From: Armillaria gallica | Lineage: Eukaryota; Basidiomycota; Agaricomycetes; Agaricales; Physalacriaceae | DNA: 64,000 nt | Direction: 5' to 3' | Assembly: GCA_037576215.1 (NCBI GenBank) | Contig: JBANDB010000008.1 | Location: 310,001 to 374,000, forward strand | In this document: positions 47,824 to 58,118 of the stretch, piece by piece | How positions within the stretch are numbered: position 1 is the first letter of the stretch | How the letters are laid out: the number at the start of each line of letters is the position of its first letter | Notes under the pieces: model-generated | Databases searched by the model: none | What the model saw: the letters and a program-made list of their open reading frames with translations, nothing else | What the model was told of the DNA's origin: nothing | Made by a program: the position numbers and the translations under genes

Positions 47824-49593
47824 TTGTACGACAAGGAAAGACAGCGCGTCAGACCAATAAGGAGACTTGAAGATCAGACTGGTGATCTGGGTGTAAACAT
47901 CCAACGTGCTGTCCAAACGACGACTGTGTTGGACATCATTGCATGGAGTAGCCCTGGGACATTGATGCAAGACCGAAGGTTAGACACAACCTCGAGGGTG
48001 AATGAACCAGTGGTAGCATTGATAACGCAGCAAAAGGAAGGCCATGGCGATCAACATCATCAATATCATTCCTATTTTGGAAACAACTCACCGGCGACTA
48101 TGAAAGCCGATCCCTTTTGCTATCATTGCACGATGAAGCCGCTTTCCATCTGCGCGTCTCCTAAACGACATTCAGGTGCACCCTGCATTCATGGCATCCT
48201 ATTTCCCGAAGAAAACATCAGCCAAGAAATATGTTGGCATCAGGGAAAGGACTTACCCTATCACCTCGTCTCCCGACTCTTTGTCCCTCGCATTGCAAAC
48301 ATCCACAATGCTATGACATCAGTAGGAAATGGGAATACCGTCTGTCCTGTTCGTATTCATCGCAAAAGGTTTTACCGTGTTCATAGGGGAATCCAGGGGA
48401 TGAAACGACGACAACGAACCATTCAAAGGAGTCAGCGTATTAGGACAGTGCATAATCTGCGTCGACTCGCTGTCAGAATCAATGCACGGAGGATTCTAAA
48501 CACTGCCTTTGAAGAGCTTGGCACTACCGGACGCGACCATATCACGACTTTCTTCCATCACGTTCCCCGTTTCACTCTCACTCTTGGAGACAACGAACTC
48601 GGAGAATCCTTGGTACATCGAGCTTCGCATAGATTCAGAAATTCACGATCTCCAGCGATCTCCACCATGCTACAGGATCGTACAGCTAGTTTCTCGGTTC
48701 AACAGCAGGATCTGCAAGAGATTAAACGCTCACCTCAATCGGAATTCCTTCGCCAGCTCATTCTGGAATCAACTGATTTCCATAGGTTTTCAGCGTGTTG
48801 CTGCTTCGCAATTATAGCGGAAATTTCGCTGGCAAAGGAAGAGTCAAAACGGCTGCTTGAATACCATCCAAAGAGTGCCGCGCTGAATATAGCATCACCG
48901 AAGCTCAATTTCCCAGAGAAAGCTGAACATAATCAATCAAATCAGAATGTTCTGCTCGTCAGTGGTTCAAACGGCGTACCAGGGGAACTGTTTACCATTC
49001 TTATCACAGTATCTTCTAGTTTAATCTCTGGACATGCCGAAACCAGCTTTCTTGCATGTTCGACAAGCCTAGCACTGACTGCGTCCGGGCCATCAGTGGA
49101 TGATACAAAGGTCTTGGGCCTTAAGCGACGCATACATGCACCAGGAGACGAAACAGATAATACTGAGGCTTCAAAGCAATGTCAGAAGCTGAATACAATC
49201 TCGAGCGTGAATGGAACGAAGGCAGGATCGATTAGGCAGCGAAATGATGGGGCCCATCATCAATATCGTTCCCGTTTTGGAAACGGCTCCCACGAACTGG
49301 CAGCACACGCCGATCCCCAGGTTCGTCGCATGCAACCTCGGGCTTCCTCTACTCGCATATCACTTGAACCAAATTTAGGTGCATATAGCTATGGGAACCA
49401 ATTCGAATTTACTATAATAGTTGACTCCAGGCATCCATCCACACATCCACTCACAGTAGTCACGGTACCTCATCGAGCCTCCAAACTGGACTTCAACCTA
49501 ATTCTCGATCCATCTATGAACGAGAAGTCGGTACACGTTGGCATTCCAGAACGTGGCGAACCTTGCCCTCCGTGGGTGGAGGACATGGAATAA
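47824..49593 (+). CDS. LTR-element ORF2, 589 aa, unknown function
   Basis: Separated from ORF1 by 72 bp and in a different frame. Basic and rich in H, R and S. Residues near 195-240 (MKRRQRTIQRSQRIRTV...TAFEEL) are the duplicate of the ORF1 C-terminal segment. A second internal repeat links HHQYHSYFGNNS (about 48055) and HHQYRSRFGNGS (about 49257). It ends TAA 49591-49593, about 120 bp before the right LTR. No integrase HHCC or DDE motif and no RT were found. It may be an accessory or captured reading frame, or a heavily rearranged descendant of gag. Confidence 0.55.
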   Translation: MYDKERQRVRPIRRLEDQTGDLGVNIQRAVQTTTVLDIIAWSSPGTLMQDRRLDTTSRVNEPVVALITQQKEGHGDQHHQYHSYFGNNSPATMKADPFCYHCTMKPLSICASPKRHSGAPCIHGILFPEENISQEICWHQGKDLPYHLVSRLFVPRIANIHNAMTSVGNGNTVCPVRIHRKRFYRVHRGIQGMKRRQRTIQRSQRIRTVHNLRRLAVRINARRILNTAFEELGTTGRDHITTFFHHVPRFTLTLGDNELGESLVHRASHRFRNSRSPAISTMLQDRTASFSVQQQDLQEIKRSPQSEFLRQLILESTDFHRFSACCCFAIIAEISLAKEESKRLLEYHPKSAALNIASPKLNFPEKAEHNQSNQNVLLVSGSNGVPGELFTILITVSSSLISGHAETSFLACSTSLALTASGPSVDDTKVLGLKRRIHAPGDETDNTEASKQCQKLNTISSVNGTKAGSIRQRNDGAHHQYRSRFGNGSHELAAHADPQVRRMQPRASSTRISLEPNLGAYSYGNQFEFTIIVDSRHPSTHPLTVVTVPHRASKLDFNLILDPSMNEKSVHVGIPERGEPCPPWVEDME

Positions 49594-49712
49594 ATTCTAT
49601 TCCCCTAAGCTTGATACAGCACAATTCAAATGTACAACTCGGTTCACTTTCTTCTACCTCTTTATTTACCTTTCCTTTGCCTCATTAAGGCATATGTAGA
49701 CTGGGGGGGCTC

Positions 49713-50240
49713 TGTTATGGATTTCACGTATCCGTTGACTTGGTGCATGAGTCAACACATGCCCATACTCGGCCTTCTCGGTCTTAACAGTGACTCGCTT
49801 GTATTTTCTATTACTTTCTGTTACTTTCTCTATTCTTCATACTAATACTAGAATATTATGGAACATGGTAGAATAATAATGACTTGAATCTTCCCTTAGT
49901 ATATAAACTTGTAGATAAACTGTACTAGGGATCTCTTAATCTAATTTCACTACTCTTCGATGTCCACTTAACTGTGTGATCTAAGCATATCTGATCGGTT
50001 ACGCCTAGCGCTTGCCGTTCCGTTTGCCTTCCGACTACGCCTAGCGCTTGTTGGAAACCCCATCAGTTACGCCTAGCGCTTGCTGACAAACCCGTTAACT
50101 ACGCCTAGCGCTTGTTAGCACCCATATCGGATCCCTCTTGGTGGTTAGAACTCGGCTTTAGGACATCCTCGCTCATGACTTGGGTTTTACTCGAGTATTC
50201 ATTACTTCGTGTATTACTCTAAATACTCTGATTCTTAACA
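49713..50240 (+). repeat. Right LTR of the LTR element
   Basis: 528 bp, nearly identical to the left LTR, including the four TACGCCTAGCGCTTG copies. It is preceded by a G-rich tract and followed by the CATCC duplication. Confidence 0.92.
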
Positions 50241-51244
50241 CATCCCTACGTCGACTACGAAGACTAGTATGTAGGATTTTTTGCATCTGATGCTTCACAT
50301 TCTTACTTTGCTGTGACTAGAAGGAAAATCCAAGGAGCTTTTGACAGCATGGACGTGGAGGATTACATTCACGAAGATGACAGTACTTCTGTAAATAGCA
50401 TGAACAAGGTAAGCGCATACTGAGTATTCCGGAGGGGTAATTAATAATGTGTTGCGTGCTCCAGTATGAGGACCCTCCTGAAATCACACTCTCTTCCCTC
50501 ACCGAGACTGGGCAAGCTGAATCGACCATTCCAGTATTGAAGCAACGATCCTACACTGGTATATTCGCCATACCATCTGCTCTGGCCAACGCTCCCTGTG
50601 CCGACCTCGGTGTCATTGGATTCTTGGAGAAGCTCAACACGGTCCTCGGCACGTCGTACACTGCGGGCGAAGTTCACCCCGTATTAAACTCAATTCTCGA
50701 TTTCTACGAAAGGCAAAATCGCGACTTTGGCACGGTCTTTGCTCATTTACATGGAGTTGGCCATGAGATCGATGCCATCAAATTGAGCAGAGTACGCAAG
50801 GATGAGGAGGAAGACCGGAAGATGCGACAAAATGTGCTCGGTGATGGCAGGATCACCAAGAGCTTCGTACCACCTCGGCGCGTGTGGGACCTGGAAGCTA
50901 ATCGAGTGGTGCCATACTGGGTGGCTAGGAAAGGCGAGGACGAGGAACCAAATATATGGGGGATATCACATGCGTGGATGGACGACAAGGAGCGCGTAAA
51001 TGTGATGACACAGGACCCCCGAATATCCCGACCGATGTCTGTTCCGAAATTTTGGCATTTTGGCATTCTGGATCCGCACCCGAATCGGGCAATCGGGATC
51101 CGTATTTTCCCCAGACCTCGCGAAAGGGCATCTGGGATCCGCACTTGGCCTCAGACCTCCAAAAAAAGCGCGCAAACGTCGCAGCTGGTAAATAAACCGT
51201 ATTTTACCGCTCTCTAGTGCTTTCTACCTTCAAATACATCGATT

Positions 51245-54200
51245 TTAACCTGTTTTTCGTCCACCTAAGGCCTTCACAGCTGCCAGGATGCTCATCAACG
51301 CACTGCAGAGCCCCTTGAACAGCCCCTGGTCTCCTTTGGACACTTTTACACCATCTTCAATCACCATCGGCTTCGACTCTAGCATGCAAAGGAACCTGTG
51401 TGAAGGTAACAATGCAAATCGGCTCGCCTGGAGAGATTGTAGAGATCGGAGAACTGATCGGAACTGCTGGCCGACTTTCTCCTCGTAAACCTGCGTGACC
51501 ATCCACGAGATTGCGCAGACGTTTGTCACTTGAGGTATGTAGCAGTGGCGTCCGTTTTTACCTCCTGATTTTGAGTAAATGGTCATCACCTTCACAAGCA
51601 CGATATCCTTATCTACCAGCGCAAAACCAAACCCTGAACCCACGGGTTCTGATGCTATCGCAAGTGGGGACACCTCTGAAACACGCGCTGCAAGGACCTC
51701 TGCAGGCAAGCCATGTTTCTGCATTATCTGCCTACGACGTGTGAGGGCGCGAGTTGCATTTCCCTTTGCCGCAGCAGCTGCATTGGCTGTATTCCCAGCG
51801 GTTTCGTTGATGGATTGGCCTGTCCAACATTCTCCTCGTGATAACCCGGTGTGGCTGCGACGCTCTTCGTGCTCCTTAGCAATTTCATGAAGTGCTTTGA
51901 GAACCTTATGCTTCTCGCTTTGCCCGCGCCGCTGCTTCTCCGAAGACGACGACTGGTCTTGATTCTCTTCGGAGGTATGGCTGCGGACTCCACTGTCAGC
52001 TTGACGTGTTTGATGCTCCATGCGAATTTTAACGAGTTCGTCAAGATCTGTGCAAGCTGAAGAACTATCAAATGCATTGATTGGTTGATCATCGCCTCGA
52101 GGTTCAGGAAGGGTGGATAGAAGTCGGGTAATGTTCTCAGCATCATCAGAGAGCCCTTCTGTCATGGCATCTGGACTTAGCTCAGCCATAGACCGGCTAC
52201 ATATGTGATCAGTACATCTCAATGAAAGTCGAGAGCAATAGAACTTACATCGCTATCTGCTCATCTAAAGAAATGGCGACAGCAGCGCAGCGGAGATTCA
52301 TAAGCCTATCGTTGTCTACTCGTCGCTCGAGTTCAATATTCTCCACAGTGTCCAATAGTGTTTGGAGATTGATGAGGTCATCGTCCTCATCTTCATTGAA
52401 GCAATCCAGCGCGTCATTATCCAGATCCTCAAGATCATCCAATCCCTCCAGTGGATCTTCAAGTGTCTGGTCAGAGTCTAACCATGAACTTATACTCGGA
52501 AAGGAAGTCGAGGAGGCGGCAAATTGAGCTGATGTGACACCAAGGCAGGCAAAAAGATTTTCGGCCTCACTGTACGCACGCCGGGAAGCATCGTCCATCT
52601 CCTCCATTGATGGAAACGTCGACAATGCCGCTAGGTCAATTCCTCGGCAATCTGTGTATGTATGGTTATATCCACTGGTGCGAGCCTTTCCATCGCTCGC
52701 TCGGCCTGATTTGACAGCCTCTCGAAGGTGCAGCAAAAGTTTTGGGATCAGAATATACCAATCCAGTTCATTGAAGTCCTTCTTGATTCTTTGGGAGAAG
52801 CCATAGGTATGCTCGCAGCCTTCGGTCAACAAAACCCATAAAACCAATGGAACCCGCTCGGGAACATAATCACGATAGATCACGACCAGCTCGATGAGAC
52901 CATCAACGAGGATTCTGATGATGTCGCGAGCTTCAGGTGAAAGCCAGTGCCGAGACAATGAGTACTTTGCTGCTATGAGATATTTTTCCCACAGTTCCAT
53001 GAAGAATTTCGCATGCAAAACCATCTGGACTCTGTCCACAAGCAAAATAAATCTGTTTTGGTAAGCGTCGACAAGCTCCCCAAACACAAACAGATAAACA
53101 ATGGCACCCAGTTCATTTGGCCGGTGTTTCGTGAGCCATTCCAGTGTATGTCCAGAGAACAGGCGAGTCGCTGCATTATCGTCCTGACGGTCGACTTTCT
53201 CCACATCCCACTGAAAGATAGGACCACCCCCATATGCAATGTCTCTGATTTGAGAGTACATGACGACATGTTTGGGAAAAGTGAGACAACGGGCACCTGA
53301 GAAGATATTATTGCGGAACGTCTTCAGTGCATGCTTGGAGTCCTGAAGCATCGCAATAGGATGATCTCCAAAAAAGAGCATGTTGATCTGAACATCCAGG
53401 CAGTTGACGCTGGGATGGAGAACAAGGGGGTACCGGAATGTCGGCCCGGTACACCGGGTAGGTAGGTAGGTTGGGCCGGCAGGCCTGAAAAAAAAAAGTT
53501 GACCCCTCCTGTTAGGGTCTAAAGACGAGTTTTTGAGGGATATTTTGAATGAATCATGATGCAATATATACCACAATACATTCTACTTACTACTGAGGAT
53601 ATGATAGCTGGTATTACAAACATCTTCACCAATGCTCTTTGGCATCGAGGCTTACTGCATTGTGATGATGTCATATGCCTTATTGACAACTTATTGAACT
53701 AATTTTGAAGTATGAGTCCGATAGGATGCAAATTGTGCTCAATACATTGGAATATTCATTATGCAGGTACTTTTGTGTGGAAAATGGGCTAAAAAGTGCG
53801 AAAATGAACCTATATTAGGCGAAATGACATCATACAGGTCACGTGGAGGTAGGTAGGTCCAGCGCTGATGCATGAAAATATTTAATCGACCCACTGTCTT
53901 TTTTTTTCATATTCGGACCCCCTTGATGGAGAATCGAAATAGCCTTTTTCCCAGAAGCCTTGCTCTTAAGCAAGCGCTGCAGGGAGTGTTCAACAGAAGA
54001 ACCATCTGCAGCATATGAACGGATCAGAACACCCTTGTTGAGCAAGCCTTCAATGATTCTCCACAAGAAGACGAGCAGCTCATCAGCAGTCAACTTGTTG
54101 GAAATTGCGAGTGAAGCTAGCACAATGGGAGCAACACGTGGTAGGGGTATTTGTATGCACCAGACTCGAATCTAGTCACCCCTCAGTTGAAGACTTCGAC

Positions 54201-56151
54201 AAGTGTAGGAGCAAATACCTTTGTGGCTTTCTCTATATCTCCTCGTTCAATGACTGCTCGAAACTCCTCTGGATCTTTGATGAGCCACAGCTCCCTGATG
54301 CTGCCCAGAATACAGTAAGAGTCTCTGTCTCAGTCGAAGTACGGGCAGAAGGCAGGATGAAGCTTTGTGTCATCACAACTGAGGGTGACCAGTCCAGAGT
54401 ACTCGAGTGTTTTCAAGTGTTCGCAAGCAAGCTCAAACATTCTTGGCTGTATTCCAATGGGGAATTGGGGTTGTTTGGCATGTTCTTTCCTAAGAAAAGT
54501 TCAGATTCATCGCCACTCGGAGCAGGAAGGAACACTGACTGTAACGTTCGGATCTCAGGCATAGGTAGGAATTCCCTCAAATGCTCATATGTGCATGTAC
54601 TATGCATAGAGAGTATATGAGCTAGTTCGACAACATCTGGTGCATGCTTGAAGTTTTGCATTCCAACACCATGCCTCTCTTTATCCCTCTTAATGAGGAC
54701 AGCTGCTAGCAAGCCTCCAAATAATTTGTCCGACTGGGTCTGGTTAAATTCACCTGCCAGTACACCTTGAGCATATCAGATACAGGGTGTTTTCAGAGGA
54801 TCCTTTGACATAGATAAGTATTCACATCAGATGACGAAATCACCAAGTAACACACTTTTTGTTCCATGATTTTTTCCAGACTGACATACCGGCTATAAAT
54901 CACAGCAGCGTTCATGGGATGGAACTCGGTAGGGGTGTATTTGTACAATTGGATGTCTGGCCGAGGAACTGCCAGAGCAGTCTTGAAATGCTTGAGCCGC
55001 AACAAATTCTGGCAAGGTGTGCATGGAGAAACTTCACCCTGTGCCAACAAAGTTGCAAATTTTGCACAGAGTGTGGAAAATACTCGTTCCATAGCTGCAT
55101 CGTTTCGCCATTGCCACTGGTGTTTTTGGATGCTTTTGATGTTAGCTTTGCATACTGCTGAGAGTTTGGAAAAGGATTTTCAATACAATGACTTTGCCAA
55201 AGAGGTGACTGAGGGACCGCCTCCCCCATAAACTCCTGTATGGTCCAAGTATCAGGCTATCTTATCGTTTTCTGCCTTTCCAAGCCCAGGACAGGGAACT
55301 GAAGTATTGGGTGCTGTTTTGGGTCTACTCATAGATATGATACTACTTCCTTCCGAGAAATAGGCTGACAGGCAGTTCATACCAGCGCCAGTCAGTGCCT
55401 TTGATTTTGGAGCTCTTTTACACTTTTCAACATGCTTTTGGAGGTTCCACACATTGTAGGCGACCTTCATTGTGAAAACATTACCACATTTGCTATGGCG
55501 AACGGACCGAGCATGAATGACTTTGGCAAATGGGTCAATCTTTGAGACCTTTTCGTGGAAAACACCCATTTGCAGACCCTCCCTAGATAGCTTTTCAACC
55601 ATCTTACACTCTCGCTGGAGTCTCTCCCATGTCACACTCTTTGAACCTCCTTGTGGTTTCTGTCGTGGGACATCAGAGTTGTTGTCAGAGTTGTCACTAT
55701 CCGGATTCGTAGTGGTGTCAGAGGCAGAAGATTCAGTTTCACTGTCATATCCTCGGACCAGTTCATCCAAGTCAGGACAAGGGAATGATAATGAGGCATA
55801 ATGATTGGAAGAGAGCAGCTTGTTAATAGGGGCAACTTCTCTATTGGGTCGTTTAGAAGATGCGTCACGTTCTTCATGATCAACGACACGTCATCTCTTT
55901 TCCCCTGTCACCGTCTGTTCTTTGCTCGATGTATCTTCATCAACACTTGCAACCTGGTCAGTGATATCTGCCTCTGACATGATGGCATCTGCTATCGAAC
56001 CATATGACTCCAGGACAGGATTGAGCAGATTAGCAACAGCAAGTGGTCTCAAAGATAAAGGCGAGGAGGGGGAATTCCGTGCTCTGACAGGCACCATTTG
56101 GGGTGACTGAGGTATAGGTTGCTCTGGGGTATCAGCAGATGGTATAGATGC
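51245..56151 (-). pseudogene. P-element/THAP9-like transposase, degraded
   Basis: It continues the protease frame. There is an S/P-rich linker, then DPFAKVIHARSVRHSKCG...NLQKHVEKC (Cys/His zinc-finger-like, near 55400-55520), a C-X2-C segment (SPCTPCQNLL), GEFNQTQSDKLFGGLLAAVL, and the RNase-H-like core. The core has VTLSCDDTKLHPAF (first acidic site, near 54370), SYAADGSSVE (near 54000) and AMLQDSKHALKTFRNN (near 53345), matching the D..DG..D-x-H-x-x-K-x-x-R-N order of P/THAP9 transposases. It continues through KVDRQDDNAATRLFS to an acidic region and a final exon (intron at about 52209-52257, GTAAGT..TGTAG). In-frame TGAs lie at 55891, 55252, 55180 and 54793, and indel frameshifts near 54760 and 54425. 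It is not functional as it stands. Confidence 0.75.
53423..53925. mobile_element. MITE, family 1 copy B (8-bp TSD ATGGAGAA), in transposase gene
   Basis: 503 bp, ends CAAGGGGGTACC and GGACCCCCTTG, flanked by perfect ATGGAGAA at 53415-53422 and 53926-53933. Same family as 28058-28509: shared ends, the ACAGTGGGTCGA subterminal motif and the TGTC(G/A)GCCCGGTA motif at the opposite end, in reverse orientation. Removing it with one TSD joins the transposase codons KAISILH and PSVNCLD in frame. Confidence 0.9.
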
Positions 56152-56203
56152 CTGGTCTCAAACTGTGAGTGTCTAGAACTGGCAGGCAACAATGTCAACT
56201 TAC

Positions 56204-58118
56204 ATTTCTCAAATGTGCCTCAATGATTGTGTTAAACCAGTTAATGCGGTCCAGGATTTTTTGCTCAGGAATCCAGAGCTCATCGCTGAAGATCTCATGC
56301 GCTATCGTGTTTACAGTGACGAGACCACACACAATGGCATCATCCTGATGGCCATGTTTGATTAGGTCCCCTGTCTTCTGGTACTTCTTTTTGAACGCCA
56401 TCTTTAACCATTGATTCACTTTATTGAGATCAGGTGTAGGTGGATCAATACCCGATTGTGAAAGTGAGTTGCCTGTCAGATGTCCATCAGATGAGCTACA
56501 ATATTCAAGGAGTCAAATGGCGCTCACCATATGAAATGGTAAGCTTTGCAAAGTCTACCCTGATGGCCACAAAATGCTTAAATATCTTGACATACAGTGG
56601 AAACAACAAGCGCGTATATGTTCCATTATGAATACGAGCTTCTAGTCGCCGCATGTATTTGGTGGGTTTCCATGATAGGCTACTGGCTGCCAAAGACCGT
56701 TTCAGTTCATGCATGAACAGCAGGTCTTCGAGAATGATTGAATTGTCAAGACGTGCATCATTTTCCAGCCGCTCTGACAACTGGCCAACCATCAGGTCAA
56801 CAATGTATGTTGAGATCTGTTGACCGGAGAGTAGCCTGCACAGCACTTCAGTTGTCATTCCATAACCACCAGCAGGTACCTCTAGGTCTACTCCCCATGG
56901 ACAGGAACGCAAATTGTCCTGGGCTCTTTGGAGAGCAATGAGAGTCCTCTCATCTTTGGACACCAGTATTTCGTTTGATACCCATCCCAGGGAGTATTTC
57001 CATGCCTTTTGTGAGTCGCAGAAGCTGTGGAATTTGTGCCAGACTGTGATTGCCCATAATGGTAGGTATTTCTTTGGATATGCGGGATCCTCCATTGACT
57101 TTGCTCCATCAAGGACAGCCTGTGCGAACTCACTCCTGTGATCAGCTGGTAATACCCGAGGGTTAAATACTCTGTAGTAATTGTACGTGCAATTTTCCCA
57201 AAAACACGCATGAGAAAACACCTCAAAAAATACATCCTGTGTTTTCATTTGTATTTTTTTGAGTAATTTGATCCATATTTGGTGTGAAAACACTTGGAAA
57301 AAACACCGGAGGTAATTTTGTGCATCATTACTGGAAGGAAACATGTGTGCAAACATGCCTGGTGTTTTCATTGGTAATTGTACACAGAAATTACGGACGT
57401 AAACACCGATAAAAACACAAAGGGTGTTTTTATCAGTAATAGTCACCCTGAAATCTACCAAATTTGGAAATAATCCACCCAGTTATTACCGATAAAAACA
57501 CCCTTTGTGTTTTCATCGGTGTTTACGTCCGTAATTTCTTTGTACAATTACCAATGAAAACACCAGGCATGTTTGCACACATGTTTCCTTCTAGTAATGA
57601 CGCACGAAATTACCTCCGGTGTTTTTACCAAGTATTTTCACACCAAATACGGATCAAATTACCCAAAAAAATACAAATGAAAACACGGGATGTATTTTTT
57701 GAGGTGTTTTCTCATGGTCTTTTTGGGAAAATTACATGTAAAATTACTGCAGAGTATTTAACCCCCAGATATTACCGGCCAGTCACAGGAGTGACTCCTG
57801 CTCCAACGTGCTAACGAAGGTTTTTGATGGTATGGGGCGGGTGCCAAGGATATGGGGATTTTGATTGGGCACATTGCATGTCAGGCAAGCTTGAGCGCAT
57901 ACATGTACAAGCCCATGTGTCTGGATAGCAAATGAAAACCTTGTAAATTGAGAAATATTCAAAGATTTGCAAGGGAAAAAATCATCTTGAAAGTCAGGTG
58001 GGACTACGAGAAGGCTCCCAAGGTAGTCGTCTAGGATTTCTGATTGACCTGTAGCATATTTCTTGCCCTTTCCAATCCAATCCTGCACCGAGGATCTGCT
58101 GCTGTCATCAGAAGCCAT
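56204..58118 (-). pseudogene. Ulp1-like (C48) cysteine protease domain, N-terminal part of the transposon protein
   Basis: The probable start is ATG 58118 (MASDDSSR...). The frame is interrupted by the MITE at 57131-57793. Dropping it with one ACT copy joins STLEQE to FAQAVLDG in frame. The protease signatures are LLFPLY followed by KHFVAIRVDF (catalytic His and Asp) and ISYG, a 55-bp intron at 56473-56527, then NSL, and HGHQDDAIVCG (catalytic Cys) with NTIAHEIF. The spacing fits the Ulp1/SENP fold, which removes SUMO-like modifiers. A 52-bp intron (56152-56203, GTAAGT..ACCAG) then leads in phase into the zinc-finger/transposase part, so both may be one polyprotein. Genes of this type accompany transposases in several eukaryotic DNA transposons. 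Its role in transposition is unknown. Confidence 0.75.
57131..57793. mobile_element. Full-length palindromic MITE (3-bp TSD ACT), in protease gene
   Basis: 663 bp formed by two inverted arms of about 310 bp around a short centre near 57455-57480. The ends are CACTCCTGTGA / TCACAGGAGTG, flanked by ACT at 57128-57130 and 57794-57796. Because the arms are near-identical, the same peptide-like frame appears on both strands, which is not a gene. A 3-bp duplication with CACT-type ends suggests mobilisation by a CACTA/EnSpm- or Harbinger-type transposase. Its transcript would fold into a long hairpin. Confidence 0.92.

Larger units (their letters stand above)
44513..50240 (+). mobile_element. LTR retrotransposon lacking recognisable pol (non-autonomous)
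   Basis: It has two 528-bp LTRs (44513-45040 and 49713-50240) starting TGTTATGG and ending TTAACA, and is flanked by the perfect 5-bp duplication CATCC (44508-44512, 50241-50245). By eye the LTRs differ at only about two positions (near 44638 and 44760 versus the right copy), so insertion is recent. A TGGTGGACACATTGGGAC sequence one base after the left LTR is a candidate primer-binding site. The GGGGGGGCTC just before the right LTR is a candidate polypurine tract. Two long plus-strand ORFs fill the interior, but no protease, RT, RNase H or integrase motif is visible. It would need enzymes in trans. It sits in the 5' leader of HET-5. Confidence 0.92.

Noticed and set aside
50447..51217. A 256-aa ORF as a separate short HET gene
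   Set aside because: Its last ~70 codons read into the P-like element's TIR. It is the 5' half of split HET-5.
53440..53895. GGTAGGTAGGT direct repeats as an LTR-like pair in the transposase gene
   Set aside because: They lie inside the ends of the 503-bp MITE, whose TIR and 8-bp TSD explain the insertion better.
57464..57814. A 116-codon plus-strand ORF whose peptide also appears on the minus strand (56505-57461 start)
   Set aside because: Both are readings of the two arms of the palindromic MITE. The real minus-strand coding starts left of 57128.
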